In this document: positions 35,082 to 45,827 of the stretch, piece by piece
Position numbering within the stretch: the stretch's first letter is position 1
Layout of the letters: the number at the start of each line of letters is the position of its first letter
Assembly: GCA_009746045.1 (NCBI GenBank)
Contig: RPFO01000078.1
Span: forward strand, 2,049,750 to 2,113,749
Length of the DNA stretch: 64,000 nucleotides
Direction of reading: 5' to 3'
From: Mesostigma viride
Taxonomy: Eukaryota; Streptophyta; Mesostigmatophyceae; Mesostigmatales; Mesostigmataceae
Notes under the pieces: model-generated
Database searches by the model: none
The model's input: only the letters and a program-made list of their open reading frames with translations
What the model was told of the DNA's origin: nothing
Translations under genes and position numbers: made by a program

Positions 35082-35531
35082 ATGCCCCGCGCGCGCTCAG
35101 AAACAATGAGTGGAACCAAGAGAGCGTATGCCAAACGAGCGCCTCACGCCAAGCGCAGGAGGGCTGTGCATCGGGTCAGGGCGTCGGGTGCAAAAATGAA
35201 CAGCGGGAATGACATGTTGGCAAGGGCGACACTCGTGAAGCGCGAGCCATCCCCTGCAGAACTCTATGAAAGGTACCTAGCCATGAAACACGAGTTTAAT
35301 CGAAAGAAAGAGGAACAACGGCGTCGTATCATTGAGTATAGACAACGGACAGGCACATGGGGAATGAATCCATGGGGATTTGATATTCCGCGGCAGTTGA
35401 TTGAGGAAGACCCTGATTTGTTTAACAATCCGTACGACTATGACCTAGAAGTTCGCGCAACAGGGCAACCCGTCGGGTGGTATGATGTCCCCCCCGGGTG
35501 GGAAATTATACCTAATCCTGGACCCTGGTAA
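35082..35531 (+). CDS. Basic N-terminal protein, possible DNA-binding or virion protein
   Basis: 149 residues from the ATG at 35082. The first ~45 residues are very basic ('KRAYAKRAPHAKRRRAVHRV'); the centre is charged coiled coil and the C-terminus is aromatic and proline-rich ('WYDVPPGWEIIPNPGPW'). A T tract plus GTG precedes the start. No family recognised. Confidence 0.6.
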   Translation: MPRARSETMSGTKRAYAKRAPHAKRRRAVHRVRASGAKMNSGNDMLARATLVKREPSPAELYERYLAMKHEFNRKKEEQRRRIIEYRQRTGTWGMNPWGFDIPRQLIEEDPDLFNNPYDYDLEVRATGQPVGWYDVPPGWEIIPNPGPW

Positions 35532-35597
35532 GCGTGACCTGCTAGAATGACTTTTATCCTTGCGGCAGGTGCGGACAATATAGGCGTCAACATGCAA

Positions 35598-36849
35598 TTA
35601 AAATCCTTGTTGGAAATATTGCCGTCGTCTACGGGATGAACGGGGCCAGTCGCTAGGGGCCAGATCGTACCACCCCTCACTTCGTCGCAGGCCGTCGAGG
35701 AAAGGCCACGCCGACTCCGCCTCCTCCTCATCTGACTCGTAAGGGGAGAGTGTCTCCCCTCTCATACGCTTCTTGGCGCGGCGTGTTGCCAGCGCGCGTC
35801 TGTTGTACCGGCGCCTCCTGTCTTGTTTGTCCGCCATCTCCTCGGCGTGATTCATCATCTCATCGTGCATGTCATCGATGATCCTATTATACTCGCGACT
35901 GCCCCTGCGATGCTTTTTAAGCTCCTCACGATACCCATTCATGTTTTCTCTGAACTCCGCTTCATTCTCTTCGTACTGCCGACTCGATGCCTGCAAATCA
36001 CGCCACTCTCTGCGCTGCAGCTCGCGAGCAGTTGCCAGCGTCCCGCCCTTGCTGCTCAGGCCTAGTCCGGGCAGCTCGTCCTCGTCCAACCTCCCCGCTA
36101 TATTCGCCATCACGTCGTCCAACTTCTCCCCGTCGCGCCACGTGGCGATGGGGACGGGGACCGCCGCGGCGGGGGGCAAGCGCCGGTTGGACAGGTGAAG
36201 CAGTTCGGCGTCACGCAACATCCTGCGGTCGCTCGCGTCCGTCCCCTCGACCGCCCGGGCAACCGCGGCAGAGGCGGACTCGACGCGGCCCTTCGCCTCC
36301 GACCTCTGGTCCCTCGCGCGCTTAAGTCGCTCCATCCGAGCTAGCGGAACGCCCTGACCGATGCCCGTCCACTGGGACAGCGAGTCCTCCAGTTCGCGCA
36401 CCTCGCGCTCCTTGCCCCTGTGGTCGGCCGCCGCTTCGTCGCGCTTACGCTTGAGACTGTCCACCATCCTCTTACCGATGTCGGAGATACGACGGGACTC
36501 TTCTAGGTTCTTCTGCCGCCCCCATATCTCGTTCGCGCGACTGGAAGTGCCCAGCTCCAGCCGTCTCTCCGCGCCCATCTGCCCCTTAACGGCGCCCATC
36601 AGACCCGGGTCGCCCACCACCGCATCGCGCAAGGAGTCGGGAATGCCATCGGCAGCGGTAGACTTGCCCCCAATCCTTCACCCCCCCGGCCAGGTGATCC
36701 TCCACGAACCTCTTCGCATCGTCGTCGGTCATAGCGTTGCCGGCGCGCATACGGTGGCGAGGACGCGAGTGCTGGGCGCAAGTGCCACCTCCCCCCCTCG
36801 CGCGGGACCGAGAACACCGCGTGCCGCGCGCAGTCGTGGCGCCACACAT
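35598..36849 (-). CDS. Zinc-knuckle plus charged-helical protein, frame broken near 36667
   Basis: On the coding strand an N-terminal ORF (ATG at 36849: M-C-G-A-T-T-A-R-G-T-R-C, C2/C12/C24/H27) encodes the C-X9-C-X11-C-X2-H knuckle shared with six other genes here. It then runs into the frame of a 344-residue ORF (35598-36632) after about 36667, where a plus-strand C5 run lies. Just upstream, that second frame has a stop, so the change must happen at or after the C5. The rest is helical and charged ('RRRYNRRALATRRAKKRMRG') without a known domain. Could be one protein of about 415 residues, frameshifted in nature or by error. Confidence 0.5.
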
Positions 36850-36933
36850 TCCGTGACGCCGACTTGACCTCATGTCCCCTTGTATACCAAACATCCCCAT
36901 TATTTTCCTGCAGCATCAACGACTATTGTATTG

Positions 36934-39900
36934 CTAGGACAAGCTTCCGTACAGCGTCAGCCTTGACTTTTCGTCAAACGAGCTCAATATGACACGCAAT
37001 CGGTTTGTGTTTGTGGGCGCTGACTGATAACCTGAAACCGCGCTTGCCCCCGGAGTCATGTCAGCAAGCTTGGACGGTTTGGTGGCGGAGGAGGAAAAGT
37101 ACATGCTCATGTTCCCGCCAGCGTCGCGGACAAACGCGACCCAGAGTGGCAGCATCAACTGCGCAGAGGATAACGTGCCAGTGACAGAGCCCGCGGATCC
37201 GCCGGCATACGTCACGCCCGCCAACGATCCGCTAACCAGGGCAGGGGTTGCAAACATCACTGACTTGCGAAACAGAGCGGACGAGCTTGTATTGCGATAC
37301 CACCCAGCGACTCCTGACGTCCCGTCCTGGGTCAGTGTCGAATCAATCAACAACGGCCGCGTGTCCTCCACCACGCTGACCGTCTGGCGACTGTTGAACA
37401 AAGACGTGCCCACTCCCTCCCACAGCCACAGAATAGAGAATGCACCGTCGAACACGAGATCGGTTACCAGGGCGGCGCACTTTGCGGCAGACAACACGTT
37501 GTTTGCGTTGGATGCGGTCGTCACGCTCTTGTAAGTCCCGTTTTGCGTCAAGTACGGGTCTGACGCGGTGCTCCCATTGAGCATCAGCACTGACATCACG
37601 CCGCTAGCCAAAGACGCGTTGTACTGCGTGAGAGTGGGGTAAACAATGCCGAACGTGGTGCGACGCTCGGGGGTGGCGTCGGAGTATGTGTACCAGCTGA
37701 ACCCAGCGGGGGCCGAGTGGGTGACAGGGTTTTGTTCCGCGCGTGAAGGAGTGTTGCGGGTTGTCACCGCTCCGTCATTGGGCAATCGCACAAAGAGCCA
37801 CCATTGAGTGCTTAGTGTGTCCAGCGCCACTCCCCCCGTTCCGTACGCAGGGTCACCACTGGTCCAAGCTCCGCCTGGCCCACGCGTCCACATTCGCCCT
37901 GTACCTGACAGCAGGTCGACGGCCACACCGTACGTGCCTGCTGATGCAGAGTTGTGGTCTTCTTGGTATGACGCACCGCCGTTGTCGAAACGTCTTAACC
38001 CGAAAGAGATGCTTCCGCTTGATGTGGGCGCGGTATACGCCAGGTCAAACTCGATGTACCACTTTCCGTTTGGTAGGTAGTCGCGCCAGAACACCTCTGT
38101 GCCAGAGCCAGCGAGTTTGGTAGCGGTCAAGTGGTTATTTGAGTAGCTCACGTGCGTGTTTTCCACTGCGTTCGACGCCGGTGTAAACGCGTCCTTGTAA
38201 ACGTGAGTCCTGGTGTTGTCCCATCGATACGACCCGTGAATGTGGCCGTGTACGCGCAGGTAGTCACGCTCGTACTGAGCAGCGCCAGTGCCTGAAGGGT
38301 CGTTTAATGCAACCGCGAGACGCAGCGGGTGGACGTGGTCGGCTTCGTTGGGAAGGGTCCATGGCACCGGCGTCATTTCGGACAGTCGGTCAGGCTTCTT
38401 ACCGCTAGCGCTAATGTACGACCTCCAGTGACCGAAGACGTCGCGCGTGTTTGCTAACCAAAGCTTTGACATGGACGTGAACCGAGTGTCGCCAAATGAC
38501 GTGACTGGCGACATGCTAAACCCCTCAGAGGAAGTGTAGTACCAGTTCTTCAAGTCTACCGAACCATAGGCCGTTGAGTCTACTGAGAGACCGCACACCT
38601 TGCCCGACGCGGCTACAGTGCTCACAACTGGCGTGGTCACCTGTAAGCTGTCGATGTGCATGTAGTATCCACCGCACACCATGTTTACATCGGGCATCTG
38701 GACCGTGACGCGTGGCAGATTAACTACCGCCCTCTGCGCACCGTCCACTGACAAAGTGTATGCATCGGTGACCGAGTCGTACGGAACTCTGGCGAAAGTG
38801 TACGTGTGCCAACTGGAGTCGTCAAGGTTTGTCACTCCGGATACAGCCGTCGTCTCGTTAATGTACAGGATCCTATCGCTGTATTTTAGCTTCAACGAAA
38901 TGCCATTGGGCGGCGGTGAGTAAGGGGCATTGGACACATCACCAAAAAGGATTACGTACGTGTCAAACGGCGAAAATGAGTTGCGGACCATTTTGACTCG
39001 TGTGCTGAAAGACACCTCGCGACTCGTGGACGTCCAATCTTCCGGAGAAAGCGGGACATACAACCTTGATCCCGTATCGATCGAGATCGTGTTTGATGAC
39101 GGCGAGCCGCCGCCGACGTTACCGAACGCGGCAATATCACCCGTGGCGCCCACACCATTGTTGCCTCTGTATATGATAGTTCTTCCGTCATCTGTTGTTA
39201 TCCAATCAAAAGAGTAATCTGCGATTACGCCGGACCTTATAGACAAAGACGCATCAACATATGCCACCATGGCTTTAGATAAGTTCGTTCCCACGTCCAG
39301 CTCCAGTAGCGCTCTAAACGCGCCACCCAATGTTACGGTCATATCGTTTTTAAAGCGCACATAGTCGACTGTGAAAGACTGACCAGTCAGCCTCGAACGC
39401 CCGTGGCGACCGATTCGAATGTACCCCCACGCACTCTTGATTGGCACATTGTACAGCCGTGAAGAGGGGATGTCGGGGTGATTGAGAGGAATCTCGATTC
39501 CGTCGTACCACAGACTGAACAGGGTTGATGGCAGGGACTGTCCTTCCCGGTTGTGCGATTTCCGGGTAAGACGGTACACGTGGTAATTCCCGTTGTGAGG
39601 GGTACCGGCTGTGGTAGCCAAGCTGGTGATCGTGGCAGATGGAATCGTGACCGTCCGGTACGACCCGCCCAACGTTTCCGTCTCGATGTAAATGCCGTTA
39701 AAGTACGTGTACAGCGATATGACGTGACCTCCGCCCGCGGACGTAAAGTCTTGACCAATCGAGAAGAGATAGCAGGCGTTGTTGCTCGTCGAGCTGCTCT
39801 TCGCTTTGATCTCGACAGTAAACGCTCCGAACCCGTCGTCGTATAGGACGTTGCTGGTGCTCATGTCCGCGGCCTTTACGTAATTGTTTCCGGTTGATGT

Positions 39901-42900
39901 TGGCACGGTCAACGTGTAAGTGGATGGAACGAGCGAGGTGACAAAAGCTGAGCTTATCCCCGACCCTGTGTTATCAAGATTGTTGTTAAAGTCCCAGACT
40001 CCTAGCCAAGTTTCTCCAGACAGTGTCTGAGGCGCGTACGACGCGCCCGTCACGTACACGCTGCTTATGTTGGCCGAAGCGGTGGTTATAACTGTGGAAT
40101 TGTTCGTGCCAACAGCACCTGTTAGCGGGTCTATGATTTCCAATCCTAGGTCAATCGGACTTGTCTCGTCTCCTGGCTCATCTGGGCACACGACCGGTTC
40201 GATCTGGTCAGCGGTAAACATAACGGGCAGATTGAGATCGCCCGGGTTGACAGGGGTAGGCGCAACGGCAATTGGCCCGTAGCCGTTACCGGCTTGTGCG
40301 GTTGATGCGTCGCCAGCCGCGTCGCCATACAGGTAGAGCGTCTCGTCAGGCAGATTGTCTGGTTGCTCGTATGTCCCTCTTCCAAGTGCGTGGATCACGC
40401 TGTCCGATGGTAGGACTGCAAACACGCGCAAGTTGTCCCACTGAGCGTTCTGTATAGAGTCGCTCAACAGTTTCCACCCCACGGACAATGCCGCGATGCT
40501 TATGCTGGCGTCGTGCACGGCAGAGAATGGCACAGTGGGGTGCGCGATTCCGTCAACGTACAGCCTCCATTCTCCAGATTCGGCAACGCGCTCGAGGATA
40601 AAATTGTGCACGCCGTACGTGAACGGCGGCGAGTACACGTGACTTTGCAACGTGACACCGTCGAACACCTGTAGCGTGATATTGTAAGCGCTGTCGTGTC
40701 GTAGGCGTACATATGCCTGCGTGCCAGTGGGGTCACCGTAATCAAATACGATCCCGGACAACCATTGCCCGCCAGGTACGGCCGTAATGGACGGCTTATA
40801 ATCAACCGATACGGCAAAGCTCTCGTTCCCGTCAGGGAAAGCCGTATCTGTGACCGTATAATATTGCGGACATGTCGGGTTGGCATCGGACAACTTTGTC
40901 ACCTCGGCAGCCGTCACAGCACGATTTAGGAACCTGATGTTGTCCCACGTAGCGTATCTCGAGACGTTGTTGAACCCCCATTGCGAATCCTCGCCAAAAG
41001 TGAGCGTCTTGGTGTTGATGGATACGTTACCTAGCTCAGGGGGCGCGGAGGGGATGACAACCTGCACGCCATCCACATATAATTTGTACATTCCATTGTA
41101 GCTGGTCGTAGTCGTGGTTGTGGTCGTGCCTGGGACAAGAATGTCGTTTTTAAACTTCACGTAATCCACGTACACCGTTTGACCGTTGATGAAACGCGCG
41201 ATGTTTCCGACGCGCAGGTGTGCGTAACTTTTCTTGATGGGAACGTTGTACATCACGCCGTTCGTGGTCAACTGCCAGGCCGGATTGGACATTGGGATTT
41301 CAACATTGTCATACCAGAACTGGAAGAGGTTACTCGGGTTTGATGTGGTGGTCCCGGACCAGGACTTGCGTGCAAGGCGATAAGAGTGGTATGCGCCGTT
41401 TGTTGGAATGCCGGTTCCTGATATGGCGGCAAGGTTTGACACGGGCATGCGAAGGTTATAGTCAATGCCTGTCACCCCCCCGACAGTTTGGTTCTCCGTT
41501 TGTATGTAAATATACCCCCCGTTGACGTGTGCCAAACGTATCGCGTAACCGTTTCCTTGACCACTAAAGTCCTGTCCAATTGTCAGGATGTTGAACGTGG
41601 TCGTATTACCCGAAGCCTGATTCTTAACCTGAGCCTCCACCATAAACTCCCCGTATCCGTCATCCGACGCCACCCCCGTGGTGTCGATGTCCTCCGCCCT
41701 AACATAAGTAGTGTTGCTCCCGCTAGCGGCAGCGATGATCAAGGCACCGCCTGAAGGAGCTGGCGCTGTGAACGCCAGACTCGTGCCAGTACCCGTGTTT
41801 GCCAGGTTGGAATTGAATTGCCACTCGCCTAGCCACGTCGACCCCACTGTCGTGGTGGTTGTGCTCGACGTAATGGTGCCGCCCGTTGCTTCCGTGAGAC
41901 GCGATAACACTATGTTGTGCGAGGTGCCATCCGACACCTGCACGTTTGTGGCGATGTCACCGTAACTCGTCTTTACGTGCAAGTACCCGTCGCCGCCGTG
42001 ATAAAGACCGATGAAAGAGCTTGCGTTGCCGTACCACCACACGGCGCCATTGTCAAGGTTGCCAACCAGATTTCCCGGGTGCTGGTAGTCTACCGATATC
42101 GTGAACGGGTTGAGCTCGCCGTTAAACCCTGCGTTTGACAAGTCGATGGTGGCATAGTCGGATGTGCCGGATGCCAGGTTTGCCTGAAGTTGCTGGTTCG
42201 CCCCAACGGTAAATGTGCCCCTGGTGACAAGCGCGCCGGACTGCACGCTGCCAGTGTTGCTGCCGTTACCTGTGTAGAATGTCCAAATTCCCTGTTCGTC
42301 TCCAAGGGGGATCGGGTCTGGATGCAGAGAGTTACCTTGCAGTACGCCGAGCTGAGTGTTCAGTGTGAGGTCAGGAAGCGCACCCCCCGTGTTGGTCACG
42401 AGGCCCCCAGACGAACCCGGCTGGTTGCTCGTGTTTGTCAGTGTCGGAGGTTGAACAGAAAGATACTCGCCGACAGGGATCTGTCCACCTAGCGGCGCGT
42501 TATTTGGGGTGCCATCTGGGTACTCTGCCGTCTTTGTGCCAAACACGGGATACGCGCCCTCGTACTGTGGATTGAACACGAACACGGGGGACCCTTGGTA
42601 CGTTTCGTCACCTGTGATCTGGACGCCGTTTATAACCCACGTGTAAATGGCGTCGCCGTCTGCCTCTACTGTTCGAGTGATGACTATGCTGTTTTGCGAT
42701 CCGGGGTGCAACCCAAGTGCGGCTTCAATTCCGACGTCATTTGCAAACGTGGCCGTCTGTTGGTCGGCTACCTTGAACCACACACCGCCGTTGTATGTCC
42801 CCATCGCGATAGACGTGTTGTTGTCGGACGCGCCAGGGCCGTTAGCGCCAATGTAGAAGTACACGTTCTCTAGAAGGTTTGGGTCGTGCGTGGGATCTGC

Positions 42901-44403
42901 GTCAAACGATCCGCTCGGCAATGTGATGTTGATTGCAATCGTAAAGGACGCGTCGAGGGAAAGTATACTGGACAGGTCAACGCTGTATCCGCTGTCCGGA
43001 TTGTCGTTCGTAAGCCGGTAAATGTACCCATTGATTGTCACGTAATCTGTCCCCTCTCCTGGCCCGTTTGGCGACAGGGTTGTCGGGTCAATCACCTCCA
43101 TCTCTTTTGGCACGCCCGTCTCTCCCAAAGCGGGCTCGCCGAGCGTGGTGATATCTGCCCAGTACATGTCGGAGTAGTACCCAGATGAAGTCTTTGCGAC
43201 AAGGTACACGTGATACCGCGTAAGGGGCGACAGTCCCGTGAACGTTAGCACGGACGCGATGCTGCCAGATTCGGACGAGAGCGCCGCCGTCTGCGACGCT
43301 ATCTCCGCACCAGCCGCGCCGTTCTCGTACATATCTTCAGCTGTCACAGCTTGCTGGTATTGATACAGTCTTGCCATTACCCCAACGTTCCCCGTGCCAT
43401 CGGACGGCGAGTACGAGTGGGTGACCTGGATTGTTGTTTTGCCGGCAACGACTGTTGGCGAGGAAGACGGCTGAATTCCTGTGGCCGTCAATACGACACC
43501 TGTCCTACCGTACACGCGGACCGTACCTGTGATATTACCTCCCGCGCGAAGGTCCGGGTCGTTCACATCCACTTTCACTTGCATGCGAAACCCCGTCCCA
43601 TGCGCGATGTCCACCCTTCCTCCGGCCGTGTCTGCAAGATTAAAGCTCCCAGATGCCACCCACTTACCGTCCACAAAGGTGGCCACTGAGCCCAATGCAA
43701 CGTCGCCAGTAGACAGCTCTCTGAAGACCTTTCCAGCGTATGGCGTCGTGTCCACGGCCACATCCATTACGCGCAGACTTATGCACACGCTGTCTGCACC
43801 ATCCCCCGCCCCTTTTGGGATGTCGGAGACGGAAAATCGCACCTTCTGCAACTGCACACCCGAGTTGCTTGCAAACATGTTACGCGCCGACCCGCCCACG
43901 CGCGCATCGACCCACCGTCCAACATCGCTGTCGGGCACGATGATGCCGAATGGCGGAGGCGAGTACGAAAACGGCCTGTTCACAGTGACGGATGGCGCGT
44001 AAGACCACGAGGATGAAGCATACCGAAGAGCGTCTCCACTTGCCGGAGTGCCTGTTACGTATGTGACACCAGCCAGCCCAGTGGAAGCCCACCTCTCTTT
44101 TAGCTTTCCATCCCCGTCCGCGTACGCCTTTGACACCGCCGTTGTGTCGGGAGCGCTCGCGTACCCTCCTGCACCAAGAGACGTCTTCAAGTTCCCTGTC
44201 GCGCTGGCTGACTTGTGTACTCTCACTGGACCGCTAATTGCACTCGTGCCTGCCTTAGCGACCCGGGCGCACACGGATTTTTTGCCTAGATGTTCTGACT
44301 CTAGCACCAATGCGCTAGCTGCATCTGCACTCAATTTCCACGTGGCTAATGAAGCGTCACTTTTTGACAAACATACGGAATCTACTGCTGCAATGCCTGT
44401 CAT
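36934..44403 (-). CDS. Very large LamG/FN3-type surface protein, 2489 residues
   Basis: 2489 residues, rich in G, T, S, N and Y, no TM segment. A fibronectin type III-like stretch lies around residue 330-430 ('SPLTRYHVYLVAKTSSGYYS'). Several LamG/concanavalin-like domains follow, each ending in 'LYVDG' strands. Two copies of a ~230-residue 'WLGxW' domain (residues about 857-1088 and 1466-1690) sit inside other LamG folds; the first is flanked by Thr-rich linkers ('SSTTTTTVGST', 'GTTTTTTTTS'). The C-terminal part has more sandwich modules. Carbohydrate-binding LamG domains suggest a host-surface fibre or spike. It is the largest gene of the late-type block. Confidence 0.9.
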   Translation of the reverse strand: MTGIAAVDSVCLSKSDASLATWKLSADAASALVLESEHLGKKSVCARVAKAGTSAISGPVRVHKSASATGNLKTSLGAGGYASAPDTTAVSKAYADGDGKLKERWASTGLAGVTYVTGTPASGDALRYASSSWSYAPSVTVNRPFSYSPPPFGIIVPDSDVGRWVDARVGGSARNMFASNSGVQLQKVRFSVSDIPKGAGDGADSVCISLRVMDVAVDTTPYAGKVFRELSTGDVALGSVATFVDGKWVASGSFNLADTAGGRVDIAHGTGFRMQVKVDVNDPDLRAGGNITGTVRVYGRTGVVLTATGIQPSSSPTVVAGKTTIQVTHSYSPSDGTGNVGVMARLYQYQQAVTAEDMYENGAAGAEIASQTAALSSESGSIASVLTFTGLSPLTRYHVYLVAKTSSGYYSDMYWADITTLGEPALGETGVPKEMEVIDPTTLSPNGPGEGTDYVTINGYIYRLTNDNPDSGYSVDLSSILSLDASFTIAINITLPSGSFDADPTHDPNLLENVYFYIGANGPGASDNNTSIAMGTYNGGVWFKVADQQTATFANDVGIEAALGLHPGSQNSIVITRTVEADGDAIYTWVINGVQITGDETYQGSPVFVFNPQYEGAYPVFGTKTAEYPDGTPNNAPLGGQIPVGEYLSVQPPTLTNTSNQPGSSGGLVTNTGGALPDLTLNTQLGVLQGNSLHPDPIPLGDEQGIWTFYTGNGSNTGSVQSGALVTRGTFTVGANQQLQANLASGTSDYATIDLSNAGFNGELNPFTISVDYQHPGNLVGNLDNGAVWWYGNASSFIGLYHGGDGYLHVKTSYGDIATNVQVSDGTSHNIVLSRLTEATGGTITSSTTTTTVGSTWLGEWQFNSNLANTGTGTSLAFTAPAPSGGALIIAAASGSNTTYVRAEDIDTTGVASDDGYGEFMVEAQVKNQASGNTTTFNILTIGQDFSGQGNGYAIRLAHVNGGYIYIQTENQTVGGVTGIDYNLRMPVSNLAAISGTGIPTNGAYHSYRLARKSWSGTTTSNPSNLFQFWYDNVEIPMSNPAWQLTTNGVMYNVPIKKSYAHLRVGNIARFINGQTVYVDYVKFKNDILVPGTTTTTTTTSYNGMYKLYVDGVQVVIPSAPPELGNVSINTKTLTFGEDSQWGFNNVSRYATWDNIRFLNRAVTAAEVTKLSDANPTCPQYYTVTDTAFPDGNESFAVSVDYKPSITAVPGGQWLSGIVFDYGDPTGTQAYVRLRHDSAYNITLQVFDGVTLQSHVYSPPFTYGVHNFILERVAESGEWRLYVDGIAHPTVPFSAVHDASISIAALSVGWKLLSDSIQNAQWDNLRVFAVLPSDSVIHALGRGTYEQPDNLPDETLYLYGDAAGDASTAQAGNGYGPIAVAPTPVNPGDLNLPVMFTADQIEPVVCPDEPGDETSPIDLGLEIIDPLTGAVGTNNSTVITTASANISSVYVTGASYAPQTLSGETWLGVWDFNNNLDNTGSGISSAFVTSLVPSTYTLTVPTSTGNNYVKAADMSTSNVLYDDGFGAFTVEIKAKSSSTSNNACYLFSIGQDFTSAGGGHVISLYTYFNGIYIETETLGGSYRTVTIPSATITSLATTAGTPHNGNYHVYRLTRKSHNREGQSLPSTLFSLWYDGIEIPLNHPDIPSSRLYNVPIKSAWGYIRIGRHGRSRLTGQSFTVDYVRFKNDMTVTLGGAFRALLELDVGTNLSKAMVAYVDASLSIRSGVIADYSFDWITTDDGRTIIYRGNNGVGATGDIAAFGNVGGGSPSSNTISIDTGSRLYVPLSPEDWTSTSREVSFSTRVKMVRNSFSPFDTYVILFGDVSNAPYSPPPNGISLKLKYSDRILYINETTAVSGVTNLDDSSWHTYTFARVPYDSVTDAYTLSVDGAQRAVVNLPRVTVQMPDVNMVCGGYYMHIDSLQVTTPVVSTVAASGKVCGLSVDSTAYGSVDLKNWYYTSSEGFSMSPVTSFGDTRFTSMSKLWLANTRDVFGHWRSYISASGKKPDRLSEMTPVPWTLPNEADHVHPLRLAVALNDPSGTGAAQYERDYLRVHGHIHGSYRWDNTRTHVYKDAFTPASNAVENTHVSYSNNHLTATKLAGSGTEVFWRDYLPNGKWYIEFDLAYTAPTSSGSISFGLRRFDNGGASYQEDHNSASAGTYGVAVDLLSGTGRMWTRGPGGAWTSGDPAYGTGGVALDTLSTQWWLFVRLPNDGAVTTRNTPSRAEQNPVTHSAPAGFSWYTYSDATPERRTTFGIVYPTLTQYNASLASGVMSVLMLNGSTASDPYLTQNGTYKSVTTASNANNVLSAAKCAALVTDLVFDGAFSILWLWEGVGTSLFNSRQTVSVVEDTRPLLIDSTLTQDGTSGVAGWYRNTSSSALFRKSVMFATPALVSGSLAGVTYAGGSAGSVTGTLSSAQLMLPLWVAFVRDAGGNMSMYFSSSATKPSKLADMTPGASAVSGYQSAPTNTNRLRVILSSFDEKSRLTLYGSLS

Positions 44404-44466
44404 GCCTTGTTACTCTTTGAGAAGACAATTCTTTTACAAAATAAATGACGCGCAATGTAGTAGTGA

Positions 44467-45279
44467 ATGACGACACTGGGGGCCATCAACGCTAGTTCCG
44501 TCGCCTTGGTTGGAGACAACAACAAAAACGCGGAGATTGCGTCAGTGGGTGACAAGCTGGTGATCAGAATGCACGATCCCGAGGCCGCTGATTACTTTGA
44601 TGCCGCTGACGTGACGCGGCCCACTAGCAACAGCCCGGGAGAGTTTGCGTTCCACACCGGCCTGACCGTGAATGGCGACTTGGACGTCACGGGGACCGTG
44701 TCCATCCATGGAGTGCCTACGGACAGCAATCACGCCGTGCCATTAGGATACCTGCGACATGATACTATATCAACGCTCTCCCAGGCGCCTGACGTTAGCA
44801 TAACATCCCCATCAGACGGTGACGTGCTAGTGTACAGCCAAGCAGCGTCCAAGTGGGTAAACGGGGCGCCGCGCACGTCAGTCATTACCGATTCGTTTTA
44901 CTACACTGGGGATATTACCGGGGGGGGCCAACCGGTCCTGATGGGAATGTCCACAGGTGGCATATCGTGCCCCCCAATGCCGTTTGGTTTAGAAGTGAAC
45001 ACGATCTCCCTGTCCGCGTATGACGTTCCAAACGCGGGCGATGGTGCTATCCACGCGTTCACCGTTTCTCTGTTAAGCGGCAGTCTCACCACCACGGTGC
45101 GCGTGAACACCGTGCAGGCCGCGGGGTCCGTAAACGAAAAGAAGATCGCATTTGGATCCACCGCCGTGTCCGTAGTGATCCCCGAAGGGTCGCCTCTGTT
45201 TGTTAAAATAGGGAGCCCATCCTCGTATACAAATGTCGGGGTGGCGGTGAGCCTAGGTGGCTACACACACGTTTCATGA
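44467..45279 (+). CDS. Tail-fibre-like virion protein
   Basis: 270 residues. 'FHTGLTVNGDLDVTGTVSIH' and the beta-rich, G/T-rich composition resemble the fibre-like proteins at 47261 and 59487. 'NHAVPLGYL' is a phage-tail-like phrase. Probably structural. It is divergent from the LamG gene (63 bases apart). Unknown exact role. Confidence 0.65.
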   Translation: MTTLGAINASSVALVGDNNKNAEIASVGDKLVIRMHDPEAADYFDAADVTRPTSNSPGEFAFHTGLTVNGDLDVTGTVSIHGVPTDSNHAVPLGYLRHDTISTLSQAPDVSITSPSDGDVLVYSQAASKWVNGAPRTSVITDSFYYTGDITGGGQPVLMGMSTGGISCPPMPFGLEVNTISLSAYDVPNAGDGAIHAFTVSLLSGSLTTTVRVNTVQAAGSVNEKKIAFGSTAVSVVIPEGSPLFVKIGSPSSYTNVGVAVSLGGYTHVS

Positions 45280-45281
45280 CA

Positions 45282-45509
45282 CTACCCCGCGAGCATGCCG
45301 AACCTACGTCGGGGGTACTCCACACACAAACCCGATACAACTTTGCCACTTTGTAATCGGTGCCGTCCGGATTTGCCGACGTGTTTCTTTCCCGTCAATT
45401 TGCTGCTTGCCAGATGAGTGTTCTTGGAATGCACGTGACACTTCCCGCCTGGCACTCGCACGGTGTTCCCGCACGGGCGGCGTAGTCGCGTAGAAGCGGA
45501 ACAGAGCAT
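45282..45509 (-). CDS. Zinc-knuckle family protein, 75 residues
   Basis: C3, C13, C24 and H27 form C-X9-C-X10-C-X2-H at the extreme N-terminus ('MLCSASTRLRRPCGNT', 'GGKCHVHSK'). The rest is basic. Shortest intact member of the family. Convergent with the gene at 44467, 2 bases apart. Confidence 0.55.
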   Translation of the reverse strand: MLCSASTRLRRPCGNTVRVPGGKCHVHSKNTHLASSKLTGKKHVGKSGRHRLQSGKVVSGLCVEYPRRRFGMLAG

Positions 45510-45545
45510 CGTTATATGACGATGCGGACATTTTTATTGCGTTAA

Positions 45546-45827
45546 TCACCACGTGTTTGAGGAAGCCTTACTAAACGTCTTCCCACTGTGGACGTCGGGA
45601 TAGATGTACTGCAGAAACGCGCCCGTATCCCCGACTCCGGACCCAATACCCTTTGGAGCCGCGTCATGGGCATGCGAGTAGAAGTCTCTGTGATACGATC
45701 CCACCGTTAGCCACGGGTCGAACGCAACGCCGGTGTGGACGTCGCGCCCTTTGTACGACGTGCTGTCGTCAACAATCACAAGCTTGTCCGGCTCTCCCTT
45801 ATGCAGTAGTGAGAAGTAAGACAACAT
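45546..45827 (-). CDS. Small unknown protein
   Basis: 93 residues, rich in H, D, G, Y ('WLTVGSYHRDFYSHAHDAAP'). No family recognised. The frame is open upstream to about 45863, and its ATG lies inside the next ORF, so exact start is uncertain. Confidence 0.5.
   Translation of the reverse strand: MLSYFSLLHKGEPDKLVIVDDSTSYKGRDVHTGVAFDPWLTVGSYHRDFYSHAHDAAPKGIGSGVGDTGAFLQYIYPDVHSGKTFSKASSNTW

Noticed and set aside
35082-35531. Viral core protein homology
   Set aside because: Basic N-terminus only; no known core-protein motif was seen.
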